Notes: a model not told the origin generated them from the letters alone. DNA of 61,009 nucleotides from Mastigocoleus sp. MO_188.B34 (GCF_030065675.1 NZ_JASJDK010000045.1:1-61009), one strand, 5' to 3'. Shown: positions 48,034 to 58,934, counted from the stretch's first letter. Program-made: numbers and translations.

Positions 48034-48986
48034 GATTTTATTAATTCTTCAGGTTGGTAATCTTTTAGTGCACTTTGCTATCAAGAAAGAAGCGTTTCAC
48101 AAGCAAGTTCGGAACTCGATAAAAATATTCTTCACAAAGATTTACCCCGATGAATTTCTGATGTAGGAAATCAAATGTATTTGCAGAAATTCCGGAAAAG
48201 ATGCAACTAAAATCGAATATTGTAACAATTCTCAGTTGTACAAAGTATGGAGCGAGAATATAACAGTTTTATTACTCTATGAGTTTTGTACTTTGTACTT
48301 ATATTTTGCTTAATTGAGAATTATTATATGAACTTATATTTTGAGGCTATAAAAAGATTTGTGTTCAAAAAACTAAGTCATTAATTGCTGAAAAAAATAT
48401 AAAAAATTAAATCAATGGAAGAGAAGATTAAAACTGGAAATGTCTTAATCCAAATATCCGCTACGATAAAATTAATATCAGCAATTATTAAATTATAAGT
48501 ATTTTTATGAGCTATAAACCTTTATCTAATGAGATAAATTTCAAACTATTTAATACATACTTTGAACACAAATACTGTTGATAGTTTTTTGTGTGTTTTA
48601 CTAATATTATAAACTATTTCAACAATAATAGCGTCTTTTTAATTACATGCGACTTCAGTATTAATAATGTACCAAAAGCTTTTGGGTGGTAGATTATGAT
48701 GTTCCGTGCAACACACCTTAAATATTTAATTATTTATACTCAAAGGACATGCTTTGCTAACAATAATCAAAACTGAACTTTATGGTAAAAATACTCTCAC
48801 CTCAGATTTGTATGACTAAGGAATGAGAAGTTAATAACCTGTAATTCTGGAATTTGGAATGGTGCGTTACGCGATGCTAACAGCACCCTACCCTACTTTT
48901 GTACTTTATTTAATCTACATTCCTAACCTTTAAATTAACCCTCCATAAATTGGAGGGCCGATCGCGTTTTAAATTAAAGATAGTCC
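48034..48986. other. Long AT-rich intergenic region
   Basis: 953 bases. It contains a GTACAAAGTA / TACTTTGTAC inverted pair (48,238-48,247 and 48,289-48,298), a GGTGCGTTACGCGATGCTAAC-type interspersed repeat segment near 48,860, and the hairpin at 48,939-48,957. No gene recognised. Confidence 0.5.
48939..48957 (-). terminator. Probable terminator of the Ycf46-like gene
   Basis: Perfect 7-bp stem CCCTCCA/TGGAGGG with a 5-base loop, followed on the minus strand by TTAATTTAAA, about 30 bases after the stop codon. Confidence 0.6.
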
Positions 48987-50501
48987 TTATTGCAATTGTT
49001 GTTGTATCCTGTCACTCAAAGGATTATGCTTAGATGCCAAACGCGCCCTACCTGCAGCAGCCCATTCCCGTAATTTTTCGATTTGTTCTTGAGCTGTTCT
49101 TGCTAGGGGAATAATTTGAGAAGCTGCTTCTAAAATATCGTCGGTGGTAAAATCACGGTTCTGACTAAAGCCAATATGCATTGCTTCAATTAAGGTTTGC
49201 TCAATTTCGGCTCCAGAAAAATCAGGAGTTTCATAGGCTAATCTGTCAATATCATAATTTTTGATGTTATGAGGACGTAAGCGGGTTAAATGTACTTCGT
49301 AAATTGCTTTGCGTTCTTCCTGAATTGGTAATCCAACAAAAAATATTTCATCAAATCTTCCCTTCCGCAGTATTTCCGGTGGTAAAGCTTGGATATCGTT
49401 AGCGGTAGCAACAACAAATACAGGTGAGTTTTTTTCTGCTAACCAAGTAATAAATGTTCCAAATACTCGGCTAGTAGTTCCCGCATCTCCTTTGCTACCA
49501 AGTCCAGAAAATGCTTTATCTATTTCATCTATCCACAAAATACAAGGAGCTAGGGCTTCAGCCACCTGGATCATCTGTCTTGTACGAGATTCCGATTCAC
49601 CAACTAAGCCAGCAAATAAACGTCCAACATCCAAGCGTAACAGTGGTAAATGCCAATGGTGAGCGATCGCCTTTGCTGTTAAAGATTTACCAGTTCCTTG
49701 AATTCCGATTAATAACAAACCACGGGGATGGGGTAAACCATATTGTCGGGCTTTTTCACTAAATGCTCCACCCCGGCGTAATAACCAATCTTTAAGGTTA
49801 TCTAAACCACCAATATCAGAAATTTGCTCTGTGGCAGGAATGAAATCCAGAATTTGGGTTTGGCGAATTGTTTGGCGCTTTTCAGCTAATACTAATTCCA
49901 CATCTTCCGGTTGTAATTCTCCATGGGATGCGATCGCTCGTGCTAAAACTCTACGGATGCGTTCCATAGATAAGCCCTGACAAGAACTTACCAAGTCATC
50001 CAAAAACTTCGCAGATAAGGAAGTACCAGTTGAAGCTAACAGACGTTCAATCTCTGTTTTAATTTCTGTCTTGGCTGGTAATGGGAAATCCACTACTGTC
50101 AAAACTTCCATCAAATCATCAGGAATATTAATGCGTGGCGACAATAGTACAATATTTTTTGGTTGTGACTTAAGAAGACGGGCAAAATTACGTAGTTTGC
50201 GCGCGATCGCTACATCTTCTAAAAATCGGTGATAGTCCCGCAAAATAAACACCCCTGGTGCATTTGGAGATAACTTTTCCACCAATTCCAAAGCTTGTAA
50301 TGGATTACGCCGCCCAAAACCTTGGTCATTGGGATTACCCTGGTAACCATCAACAAAATCCCAGATATAAATCGGGCGATTACCTTGATTGGTAGCTTCT
50401 TCCTGAATAGCAGCTTCCACCCGTTCCTCTTCATAGGTAGCAATGTAAAGTAAAGGATAACGGGCGCGTAGCAGAAGTTTAAACTCGTCACGGAAGCTCA
50501 T
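48987..50501 (-). CDS. ycf46: Ycf46-like AAA ATPase
   Basis: A 504-residue AAA protein of the cyanobacterial/plastid Ycf46 type. A less conserved N-terminal domain (about 1-220) opens with FRDEFKLLLRARYPLLYIAT. The AAA module has Walker A GIQGTGKS (about residues 267-274), Walker B CILWIDEIDKA, sensor 1 in VVATAN and the arginine-finger region RKGRFDEIFFVGLP. A C-terminal helical lid follows. The Synechocystis homologue has been linked to control of CO2 uptake; the exact client is unknown. The 68-base gap upstream to the AAA-WD40 gene on the same strand makes read-through possible. Confidence 0.9.
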   Translation of the reverse strand: MSFRDEFKLLLRARYPLLYIATYEEERVEAAIQEEATNQGNRPIYIWDFVDGYQGNPNDQGFGRRNPLQALELVEKLSPNAPGVFILRDYHRFLEDVAIARKLRNFARLLKSQPKNIVLLSPRINIPDDLMEVLTVVDFPLPAKTEIKTEIERLLASTGTSLSAKFLDDLVSSCQGLSMERIRRVLARAIASHGELQPEDVELVLAEKRQTIRQTQILDFIPATEQISDIGGLDNLKDWLLRRGGAFSEKARQYGLPHPRGLLLIGIQGTGKSLTAKAIAHHWHLPLLRLDVGRLFAGLVGESESRTRQMIQVAEALAPCILWIDEIDKAFSGLGSKGDAGTTSRVFGTFITWLAEKNSPVFVVATANDIQALPPEILRKGRFDEIFFVGLPIQEERKAIYEVHLTRLRPHNIKNYDIDRLAYETPDFSGAEIEQTLIEAMHIGFSQNRDFTTDDILEAASQIIPLARTAQEQIEKLREWAAAGRARLASKHNPLSDRIQQQLQ

Positions 50502-50569
50502 ACTTTAGATCTTAAAAGATTGGTTATTTATTTTATTGTTAAGGTTTATATGGCGTCTTACAACTGAAT

Positions 50570-53500
50570 TCAAATAATGTCATCACATAATTCTCGATCT
50601 TCCTGTTTCAATTCTGCGTTAGTTTTCAAATAATCTTCGATCCAATTGCAGACGTGCTGCAATACAGGCTCAATTTGAAGAAATTTGTCTAAATCCCATA
50701 AGATTACTTTATTATCATTACCTGCTGAAGCAAGTCGTTTTCCATCCGGGCTAAAAGCAATTCCATTAATTCCATCATTATGTCCTTTGAGAGTTCTTAC
50801 CAAAGAACCATTTAATTTCCATAGTTTAATAGTGGCATCTCCACTTGCAGAAGCAATCATATCTTTTGTGGGATGAAAAGCAACTGCTCTAACTCGACCG
50901 GTATGACCCCTAAAAGTTTTGATTACTTCTCCATGAAGATTCCATAGCTTGACGGTTTTGTCCTCACTTGCTGAAGCAAGTAATTTACCATCAGGACTAA
51001 AAGCTACATCATCTATGCCCCTGGTATGACCTTTGAACGTACGAAGTAATTGACCGTCAATGCTCCAAATTTTGATAGTATGGTCGCCGCTTGCTGAAGC
51101 AAGTAATTTACCATCAGGACTAAAAGCAACTTCTTCTACCCTACCCCTGTGTGCTAGAAGAGTTTTGAGCAAAGTACCATCTGATTTCCAAAGTTTTATA
51201 GTCTGATCGTCGGAAGCGCTAGCAATAATTTTCCCATCGGGGCTAAAAGCTACACCTTCAACTTCATTCCTATGACCATTTAGGCTTAACAAAAAGTAAT
51301 ATTTTTTATCTTCACGATCAAACTTCCACAGCCCAACAGTATTATCTTCAGATGCAGAAGCAATTAGTTTACCATCAGGGCTAAAAGCAACATCCTCAAC
51401 TTTATCACTATGACCTCCATGTTTATTTTGGTCTTCTTCTAAAACCATAATCAGTTTTCCTTGGGAAGTCCAAAGTTTTATGGTTTTATCATCAGAAGCT
51501 GAGGCGATAATCTGACCTATTCCCTCTGGAGATTTTACTTTAACAGGACTGAATTCTACACTTTCAATTTCATCATTGTGTCCAGCTAATATTGTTAGTA
51601 AAGTCTCGTTTGGTCGCCAAATTTCTATTCTACTGTCTTCAGAAGCTGAAGCAATAGCTTTTCCATTAGGACTAAAAGCAACAGATCTCACTTCTTCATT
51701 GTGGACTTCTAGGCTGCGGAGCAAACTTCCATCAAGTTTCCAGAGTTTAACAGTATGATCGTCGGATGCTGAAGCAATAGTTTTACCATCTGAACTAAAA
51801 GCAAGACCGTCAACTCCTGCTTCATGTTTATTAAATGTGTATATTTCTTTGCCATCTATTTGCCAGAGTTTAACGCTATTATCATCGGAAGATGAGGCAA
51901 TGATATTACCATCGGGACTGAAAATAACCCTATTAACACCAGAGTTATGACCTTTAATAGTTTTTAGTAAGGTACCGTTAACTTTCCAGGTTTTGATCGT
52001 ACCATCTCCACTCGCGGAAGCAATCATTTGACAATCAGGACTAAAACTTACTCCCCTAACTTGATCCCTATGTCCTTCTAGAGTCCTCAATAAGGTACCG
52101 TCAGTTTCCCAGATTTTTACAGTATTGTCATCGGAACCTGAAACAATAAGTTTACATTTATTACCAAAAGCAACACTGTTAACTCCAGCACTATGACCTT
52201 TGAAAGTACTCAGTAATGTACCATTTATCTGCCAAAGTTTGACGGTACCGTCCTGACTTGCAGAAACTATATATTTCCCGTTAGGACTAAAAGCAATTCC
52301 TCTAACCCAGTCGCCATGACCTTCAAAAGTTTTTAATAGGGTACCATCCATTTTCCAGAGTTTGATGGTTTGATCTCGACTCGCCGATGCTAGTAATTTA
52401 CCATCAGGACTAAAAACAACCTCGTAAACTGCACCTGTATGCCCAGAAAAAATATTTTTCTCTTTTACCTGGTATGCTGCCTGTAAAAGTACTTCTTCTA
52501 AATGATTCTGCAGTTTTTGATCTGTCCAATATAAACCTTTCAATTTTTGCCTTGCTCTTAAAGCTTCGATCGCAGCATCTAAACTTCGATTCAAAGCAAA
52601 GGATTCCTCTGAAGAAGCAATTGTTGCTTTGATTTCGTTAACCAGCGCTCTATGGAACTGAAAGAAAGCTATTATCCCCAGTGTCGCAGAAACAGCTAAG
52701 GCAGTACTTACTGAAGCTAGTAAAATTCTCTGTAGTTTGGAAACTTCTCGCTGTTTTGCCAATCGCGCCTCAGCTTCTTTAGTACGAGCCATTTCAATTT
52801 TTTGAATTTCCCGATTATTTACTACATGGCTAGCAGCTAAATACTGATAATCTAAATGATTCAAACTATGTTCGTTTGACCAAGCTTGGGCTTCCTCTAG
52901 AGACAATCCTCGTAATAATTGTGACTCATCTTTGCGTTCGGAATTTAACCAAGCTTTTAATGATTCGGAGTAAGGTCTGAGTTTTGCTAATTGCTTTTCT
53001 ACCCAGTTTCGATCAAATACTTCTTCGTAAATGCGATTATAAATTTTTATTCGCCCGTTGTGTCTTTTAACTAATCCACTGAGCAATAATTCAACTTGTT
53101 CCTCGATTGCTTTATTGGCTGAAATCGAACCTATGTCTATGATTTGCTGATATAGTCCTAATAAGCGTCCAGTTTTTTTAGTATTGACTTGGAAGCGATC
53201 GCTAATGGTACGTAAATGAGGTGGCTCATCTTTAGATGCCCACTGATCGGTAATATAAGTTTTAACTAATTCAGCAATTGAAATGATATCGGAAGTTCCT
53301 GTTTTTTGGGCATAGTGCTCAACAGTTAAGCGACATAGTTTTTGAGTTAGAAATGGCTGTCCGCCAGTCCAAGCTAATATATTTTTGAGTACTTCTTGAG
53401 GGTTTTTTACTTTTCCTACTAAACCCCTAATTAATGGTTGGGCTTCTTCAAAAGTAAAGCCACTTAGTTCAATCGCCCGACCAATATTAAAAGGAGCTCT

Positions 53501-54076
53501 ACTTTTGTTCGCAATTAAATCTGAAGGTGTTGCAACTCCCAACAAAGTGAAAGTAATAATTTTGTTTTGAACGCAAGCACGGATCAGTGCAAAAAAATCA
53601 TCGGTGTTGAAAGGTAAACTTAGGGTGCTGTCAATCTCATCAATAAAAATTACTATTGGTCGTGTAATTAAAGTAGGTAGAACATCTTCCAAAAACTCAC
53701 CCAAAGAACGGACTGGTGAAATATATTGACGTTTCTCCAACCATTTACGCAAATTGAACTTTTGACTCAGTCCTAAGCTACGAACTAAAGATAGGGTTAT
53801 ATCAGCATACCATTGTTTCTCAGTTGTATTGTGACTACCAAGACCTGACAAATCAACAACACCACAAGCAACATCATCATTCATTAACCTCTGGGTTACT
53901 CGCACTTGTAAACTGGATTTACCTATTTGACGACAGTTGAGTACATAGCAAAACTCTTTAGCTTTTAAAGCTTGGTAAAGTTCTTTATCAGCTTTTCGTA
54001 TTACATAGCTCGGAGCATCAATTGGTAAACGTCCACCTACTTGATATTGGTAATTTGTCAACTTTTCGGTAGCCAT
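50570..54076 (-). CDS. AAA-like STAND ATPase with membrane helix and 14 WD40 repeats
   Basis: A 1168-residue signalling-type protein. The N-terminal AAA-like ATPase has Walker [11 protein letters not shown] (47-56) and Walker [10 protein letters not shown] (141-149). A helical region follows (about 230-440), with a coiled segment [19 protein letters not shown] membrane helix lies at about 451-475, then a helical connector (480-540), then 14 WD40 repeats (545 to about 1140), enough for two seven-blade propellers. Each blade follows GH-x-x-x-V...AFSPDGK-x-x-ASAS-x-D-x-T-x-KLW. Such proteins are abundant in filamentous cyanobacteria and are thought to sense signals through the propeller. No effector domain is seen. 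It lies 191 bases from the HTH-AAA gene. Confidence 0.88.
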   Translation of the reverse strand: MATEKLTNYQYQVGGRLPIDAPSYVIRKADKELYQALKAKEFCYVLNCRQIGKSSLQVRVTQRLMNDDVACGVVDLSGLGSHNTTEKQWYADITLSLVRSLGLSQKFNLRKWLEKRQYISPVRSLGEFLEDVLPTLITRPIVIFIDEIDSTLSLPFNTDDFFALIRACVQNKIITFTLLGVATPSDLIANKSRAPFNIGRAIELSGFTFEEAQPLIRGLVGKVKNPQEVLKNILAWTGGQPFLTQKLCRLTVEHYAQKTGTSDIISIAELVKTYITDQWASKDEPPHLRTISDRFQVNTKKTGRLLGLYQQIIDIGSISANKAIEEQVELLLSGLVKRHNGRIKIYNRIYEEVFDRNWVEKQLAKLRPYSESLKAWLNSERKDESQLLRGLSLEEAQAWSNEHSLNHLDYQYLAASHVVNNREIQKIEMARTKEAEARLAKQREVSKLQRILLASVSTALAVSATLGIIAFFQFHRALVNEIKATIASSEESFALNRSLDAAIEALRARQKLKGLYWTDQKLQNHLEEVLLQAAYQVKEKNIFSGHTGAVYEVVFSPDGKLLASASRDQTIKLWKMDGTLLKTFEGHGDWVRGIAFSPNGKYIVSASQDGTVKLWQINGTLLSTFKGHSAGVNSVAFGNKCKLIVSGSDDNTVKIWETDGTLLRTLEGHRDQVRGVSFSPDCQMIASASGDGTIKTWKVNGTLLKTIKGHNSGVNRVIFSPDGNIIASSSDDNSVKLWQIDGKEIYTFNKHEAGVDGLAFSSDGKTIASASDDHTVKLWKLDGSLLRSLEVHNEEVRSVAFSPNGKAIASASEDSRIEIWRPNETLLTILAGHNDEIESVEFSPVKVKSPEGIGQIIASASDDKTIKLWTSQGKLIMVLEEDQNKHGGHSDKVEDVAFSPDGKLIASASEDNTVGLWKFDREDKKYYFLLSLNGHRNEVEGVAFSPDGKIIASASDDQTIKLWKSDGTLLKTLLAHRGRVEEVAFSPDGKLLASASGDHTIKIWSIDGQLLRTFKGHTRGIDDVAFSPDGKLLASASEDKTVKLWNLHGEVIKTFRGHTGRVRAVAFHPTKDMIASASGDATIKLWKLNGSLVRTLKGHNDGINGIAFSPDGKRLASAGNDNKVILWDLDKFLQIEPVLQHVCNWIEDYLKTNAELKQEDRELCDDII

Positions 54077-54267
54077 TAGTTCAAGGTAAGTTTTAATTAA
54101 ATAGCACTACAAAGTCGAGTCAAAATAGACCGCGGCTTGGTATCAGCAAAAATATTAAATAAACCCCCTTGTAAGGGAAGATTATCATTATTTTGTTTAC
54201 CCAGTAATTTCTATGAAGCTTTTCTATTTATGGCTAGCACATTAAATCTCAATGGTTTGGCTCGATT

Positions 54268-55584
54268 TTAAGTTCTAATATGCTGACGAAAATATTGGCG
54301 ATACAGTTCGCATCTAGATATTACAGCATTACCTTGAAGACATACTAAGCCTATACTATTTAATTTGAAAGCTAGCATTTGTTCTAATTCTACAGGTCCC
54401 GTGCATTTAAGAACATGTTCGTATGCCAGAATCAGTTCTATATCTTCTTGGAGATATCCTAAAAGTTGACGTAGGTGACTGCGATAAATACCTGATTCTG
54501 TGGCTGCAGATTTTACAAGATAATCCCAGGTTATATGTCTTAATGCCAAATTGTACAATGTTAGGCGGACTAAAAAGGGATGACCGCCTAACAATTGCAT
54601 AAACTGTTTTAGCCTTTGTGGTGATAATTCTAAATTATGTAAGCGAGCAAGCTTATAGACCTGTTCGGATTTGAATGTCTGTAATTCAATTGCAACTCCT
54701 ACATTAAAGGGAGATTTATTAGTATCTAAAGGAATGTAAACTTCTGTAGAATGGATGATAATTAATCGTAAGTTGCGCCATACCTCACTCCCTTGGGTTC
54801 CATAGGAAGCTTCCTCATACCAAGAACGCAGCATGCTGAAAAAATCATCAGCAACTTCCAAGTGACGAAATACTTCATCAACTCGATCTAGGGCTAACAC
54901 AAGAGGTCTTTTTAGGGCTGGTAATAAAAACTCTTGAAAGTAATGAGTACAGTTACTTTTACTTCCATAAATCGAACTCCAATGATGCTCGAGTTGATAT
55001 TGCTCTCCTTCCAAACCCAATTGGTGAGCGATCGCACTACAAAACCATTTTAACAACCGATCCAAATCAGTAAAAACTTTGGCGTCAGCTTTCTGGAAAC
55101 TTAATGCAACTGTGTAATACCCAAATTGTCTAGATTTTTCCAGAATCCTCACCATCAATGAGGTTTTACCCATTTCTAAAGGTGCCTTTATTCGTAGCAA
55201 AGCCCCCGGTTGTAAAATAGTTTCATAACAAAGCGATTCACCAGGAACGCGTTCTATATAAAATGGGGAGTTTAAAGGTACTATACCTTTAGGAAATTCC
55301 AGTTCTCTTTTTTCATGTGTCGGTACTAATCTATTTTGAAACTGTTGTCTGAGAACAGAACGAAAGTTATTTTTGGTAATTTTCTCCCCAAAAGCATTAG
55401 ATAACTTTTGCCATAATTGAGAGCCAACACTCCTAATGTAATCAGCATCATAACCACAAGTGTTAGCAATTTCTTGGTAAGTATTTCCTTCCCAACATTT
55501 ACGGAATACTTGTTCCTGAACAACACTTAAACGGTCGGGGTGAAAAACTTCGTCTAGAATAGATAACGTATCTTCTATAGTCAT
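54268..55584 (-). CDS. HTH-AAA protein (vWA-MoxR-associated type)
   Basis: A 438-residue protein. Residues about 1-85 are an HTH domain of the type found at the start of vWA-MoxR-associated proteins (LSVVQEQVFRKCWEGNTYQE and the recognition helix near YDADYIRSVGSQLWQKLS). Residues about 100-400 form an AAA-like ATPase with Walker A APLEMGKTS (134-142) and a Walker B-like VLALDRVDEVF. It shares NKSPFNVGVAIEL with the AAA domain of the neighbouring WD40 protein ([15 protein letters not shown]), so the two ATPases are related. No effector domain follows. DNA or nucleoprotein binding by the HTH is likely but not shown. Confidence 0.82.
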   Translation of the reverse strand: MTIEDTLSILDEVFHPDRLSVVQEQVFRKCWEGNTYQEIANTCGYDADYIRSVGSQLWQKLSNAFGEKITKNNFRSVLRQQFQNRLVPTHEKRELEFPKGIVPLNSPFYIERVPGESLCYETILQPGALLRIKAPLEMGKTSLMVRILEKSRQFGYYTVALSFQKADAKVFTDLDRLLKWFCSAIAHQLGLEGEQYQLEHHWSSIYGSKSNCTHYFQEFLLPALKRPLVLALDRVDEVFRHLEVADDFFSMLRSWYEEASYGTQGSEVWRNLRLIIIHSTEVYIPLDTNKSPFNVGVAIELQTFKSEQVYKLARLHNLELSPQRLKQFMQLLGGHPFLVRLTLYNLALRHITWDYLVKSAATESGIYRSHLRQLLGYLQEDIELILAYEHVLKCTGPVELEQMLAFKLNSIGLVCLQGNAVISRCELYRQYFRQHIRT

Positions 55585-56260
55585 TATAATTTAACGCTAT
55601 TTTATAAAAAGCGGAAAAATTCGGCAGTTAATTTTCGCTGCAATCAATGAGAAAAGTTGTATTCTGATTTGCAACTATAAAAGTGAAACACTATGTACTT
55701 AAGAACCCTTGATTTTTAAATCAAACTGCTATATCTAAGTCAAGTAAAGGCTTATAAAATCAGTATTTTGACTTGTTATTATACAAATATATACATATTA
55801 GACAAGAAGAAATAGTCAAAAGTAATAATTTACGTCTTATCAAAGGGTGCCTCTTTATCTGAGATGGGAAAATTACCAGTCATGCGAGTTATTTTTACTT
55901 GGCAAACAACATGTAATACTAGCAAAAATTACAGACATTGAACTAATTTATGTAGTATTAAACTCGAACAAGTAAATATTTCAATAAATGTCAGGTAATT
56001 TACATAAGACAAACAAATTTTAATTCAAGAAGATTGAGGTATTTTTGTCTTTCGTCACTTTTGTAGATAACTAATCAAAGTGATTTAGATGTTGAATCTT
56101 TATTGAAAATAAACAATAATAAAAACTAATAAATTCCTTTCAATATCTATTGTTGATATTGAAAGGATCTTATAGCAGATAGCAGGTAAGTAAGGTATAG
56201 ATAAATAGCTAAAATTTAGGTGTAAAGCTTATTCAATTCTTAAGTCCTGTCTTCTGCTCT
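55585..56260. other. Intergenic region with a hairpin
   Basis: 676 AT-rich bases between the GAF gene and the HTH-AAA gene. It holds the perfect hairpin at 56,135-56,167 and, presumably, the HTH-AAA promoter. No kinase or output domain in frame with the GAF gene was found. Confidence 0.5.
56135..56167 (-). terminator. Terminator hairpin after the GAF gene
   Basis: Perfect 13-bp stem TCCTTTCAATATC / GATATTGAAAGGA with a 7-base loop, about 95 bases after the GAF gene stop. T-rich sequence follows on the minus strand. Confidence 0.65.
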
Positions 56261-57601
56261 TTATCTACCCCAAGGAATTTGTCGCATCTTAGTCAAAGCT
56301 TTGACTAATTCCTGCTGTTTTTGCATCGCATTCTGCAAGTTATCAGTTTGCTTATCGAATTCTTGCTGTAGTTGATATTCTTGAACTGCAAAGGCAAATT
56401 GTTTACTAACTTCCCGGGCTAAGTCAATTTCTTTTGTACTCCACTCACAAGATAGAGTCTTAGTAGTATCTCGCCAAGCATTAAGGGATTGGCGGGGGTA
56501 TAATTGTCTTTGATCTGACTCAAACTCTCCTGCCCAAAAAGTTTCTTCCTCTGATTTGTTGCGAAAAATACTTAAATATCCTAACAAGTGTTGGCGATGC
56601 TGAAGTGGAATCATTAAGAGACTACGAACTTTAGAACCTTGAAAAGCAACCTGCAAAAAGCGTAATTTATGAACTTGATATATATCTGAAATTGCCCAAA
56701 TATCATAATCACCAGATTTATAATATTCTTGCCAAACACTATACTGTTCCATCAATTGATATTTTGCTAGTTTTGGCATTACAGGCTGTTTGCCATGGGT
56801 ATAAAGCTTGAGACTATCGCTAGAATTTTCCAAGCGGTCTATAAAGCTGTCAATTTTGTTTCCCTCACTTCTTTTAGCAATACAAAGCCTACCTCCAGAA
56901 CCTCCAAATGCAACAACAACTTGTGCCAAAGCAGCTTGTAATTCTACCGTAGACAATGAATGTAGTAGAGTGACAATATGCTTGATACTATTTTCCCTGA
57001 GTTTTTTCTCCGGTACTTGGGAAAGAAGAGTATTTTGAGCAATTGCTACTGACATTTGCTCGACAACCATCTGAACTAATTCCAGATCTGCTTCTGAAAT
57101 CAAACGTGGTTCGCTGTGATGACATGCTAATAAACCCCAAAGTTTTCCATCGTATAGGATAGGTAAGACAACAGATGATTTGACACCGATGGCTGTCAAA
57201 TACTCCAAATGACATGGATCTACTGCACGATAACGAATTTCTTCAGAAAGTATCTCTGCCGTTTCCAAATCATATAATGCACTTTGAGCTATTTCTTTAG
57301 TGTCAACATTTACAATTGACCTTACTCGTACTTTAAGATATAGCTCACGAGTTTCAGCCGGAATTTCATCACCAGGAAAATGTAATCCCAGCATGGATGG
57401 TAAACCATCATCATCTACAGATTCAGCAATTACTTCGCCGCTTCCATCCTGGTTAAACTTACAGACTTTTACTCGATCAATTCCCAGGAATAAACGCAGA
57501 TCTGCAGCCGCAGCAGTCAAAATGACTTTTAATTCTAACTTTTGACGGATATATTTTGTTATCTGACGTAATACAGTTTTTTCATTGATACTACTATGCA
57601 T
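56261..57601 (-). CDS. Tandem-GAF phytochrome-like protein without output domain
   Basis: A 446-residue cytoplasmic protein. The first GAF domain (about 20-190) is phytochrome-like, with LGLHFPGDEIPAETRELY, the bilin-attachment position Cys130 followed by His131 in AVDPCHLEYL, and LWGLLACHHSEP. A second, more diverged GAF domain (about 210-405) has no CH motif. The protein ends in a coiled coil (QQEFDKQTDNLQNAMQKQQELVKALTKM). PAS, PHY, kinase, GGDEF and response-regulator domains are all absent. It may bind a bilin and signal through protein contacts. Whether it is holophytochrome-like needs the protein itself; the cysteine is the evidence. Confidence 0.85.
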   Translation of the reverse strand: MHSSINEKTVLRQITKYIRQKLELKVILTAAAADLRLFLGIDRVKVCKFNQDGSGEVIAESVDDDGLPSMLGLHFPGDEIPAETRELYLKVRVRSIVNVDTKEIAQSALYDLETAEILSEEIRYRAVDPCHLEYLTAIGVKSSVVLPILYDGKLWGLLACHHSEPRLISEADLELVQMVVEQMSVAIAQNTLLSQVPEKKLRENSIKHIVTLLHSLSTVELQAALAQVVVAFGGSGGRLCIAKRSEGNKIDSFIDRLENSSDSLKLYTHGKQPVMPKLAKYQLMEQYSVWQEYYKSGDYDIWAISDIYQVHKLRFLQVAFQGSKVRSLLMIPLQHRQHLLGYLSIFRNKSEEETFWAGEFESDQRQLYPRQSLNAWRDTTKTLSCEWSTKEIDLAREVSKQFAFAVQEYQLQQEFDKQTDNLQNAMQKQQELVKALTKMRQIPWGR

Positions 57602-58061
57602 TTCCTAAATTCAGTTTCAGTTTATTTAATGTTTAAATTTGCATTTAAAGAGTATTTTTTTTCTAATCTTAGAGTATTTGTTTCTTAACTTGTAAAATAA
57701 TCAGAACATTCAACCAAATACATCATAAGTTATAAGTGCATAACTTATGATTTCAAAAATTAAAACTATTTCCAATAAATTATTCTGCGTTGAAATATTG
57801 ATATTAATAAAAAAATATCTAAGTAGTAATTAGCTGACAAAATTAGCGAGGAATAATTTATGGGAATATAATTTTTAGTATATATTACGCTTGATTCTGT
57901 AATCTTTTCCCCAATAGTACAAGCACAGGTATAAATGTATTAGAATTTACCATGAATTGATTAAATTACTAATCATGAAAGAATTTTGCTTCTATGTATT
58001 ATATGCTTGTAAGCGTTTAAAATTATGTAAACTCAAACCAGATAACTCCCCATAACACCCA
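57602..58061. other. Intergenic region with an inverted repeat
   Basis: 460 AT-rich bases upstream of the GAF gene. The perfect inverted repeat at 57,722-57,751 is the only structure noticed. Confidence 0.5.
57722..57751. promoter_or_regulatory. Perfect 12-bp inverted repeat upstream of the GAF gene
   Basis: ATCATAAGTTAT and its complement ATAACTTATGAT with a 6-base spacer, about 120 bases before the GAF start codon. No T-run follows on either strand, which favours a protein site over a terminator. Confidence 0.4.
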
Positions 58062-58418
58062 TTAAGTATGTGGTAATTTATCTATGTTTAACCACTGCAA
58101 AATATTTTCGGGAACTTCTTCAAAATGTTCCAACAAGAAATCCATTAAAGCGAGGTGGAGTAAATCATTTTTTGTTGGATAATGCTTATCAGAATTACTT
58201 CTAAACCAGTTTCTCACCGTAGAATCAGAGCGATCACAGATTTGAGCAATATCCTTATAAGTAACACCCCATTTTGTGTAGAACTGCTTTGGTGTCATGC
58301 CAAAATTCCAGTTTTTATACAGTGAAATTAGACGCTGTTCTCTCGCAGTAATTTTACGTATCATAGATGTTGCTTTTAGTTGATAAGATTTTTTACTTTC
58401 TAGAGGATATACTCTCAT
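58062..58418 (-). CDS. Small helix-turn-helix protein, cyanobacterial
   Basis: A 118-residue DNA-binding-type protein. The core TAREQRLISLYKNWNFGMTPKQFYTKWGV is followed by a helix-turn-helix (YKDIAQICDRSDSTVRNWFRS) and a C-terminal MDFLLEHFEEVPENI segment. This layout recurs in cyanobacterial proteins of unknown target. The frame runs back to a TTG at 58,445, and an inner ATG at 58,364 is also possible; the ATG at 58,418 has a weak TAGG ahead of it and is preferred. A regulator of neighbouring genes is plausible but not shown. Confidence 0.75.
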   Translation of the reverse strand: MRVYPLESKKSYQLKATSMIRKITAREQRLISLYKNWNFGMTPKQFYTKWGVTYKDIAQICDRSDSTVRNWFRSNSDKHYPTKNDLLHLALMDFLLEHFEEVPENILQWLNIDKLPHT

Positions 58419-58934
58419 ACCTATTTTTATTTTTGGAACACTCAATCAGTAAACTAAATATTCAAAGTTAAATCTGTGATAAAAAGTATGTCTTTGCAGT
58501 AAGGAAATATGGGAAATTGTGAGGAATTGATATTACATAATCACACAGATACCCAGAATTTTGTCACAACTGTTTTTAAAAGAGGGCTCTATTTAAATCC
58601 AAGAATTTTTGATACTTTTAAAGACTTTACTGGATAAACGAAACATCATCGGCTTTGATTGCCATCTTCACCACAATAAAATCTTGATAATACTTGCAAT
58701 TTAGGAGATGTATATTCAGCAATACCCGCAGCATGGATTTATGTTAAAACAAATCCATCATAAAATCGCCGAAAATTTACTGAGTATTTTAAGTATCATC
58801 ATAGGCTATATTTTGGACGAGATTATAAAGAATGACATATTTCTGATGTTGTTAGTAGTGATGTCGAGTAATTACTAATCTGTATGAAATTTATCTACTA
58901 TTCATAACCTATTAGTAACTACTTATAAGAAGAA
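58419..58934. other. Divergent intergenic region
   Basis: About 510 bases between the small HTH gene (minus) and the methyltransferase-HIT gene (plus). AAGAAG directly precedes the ATG at 58,935. No repeat or RNA recognised. Confidence 0.45.
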
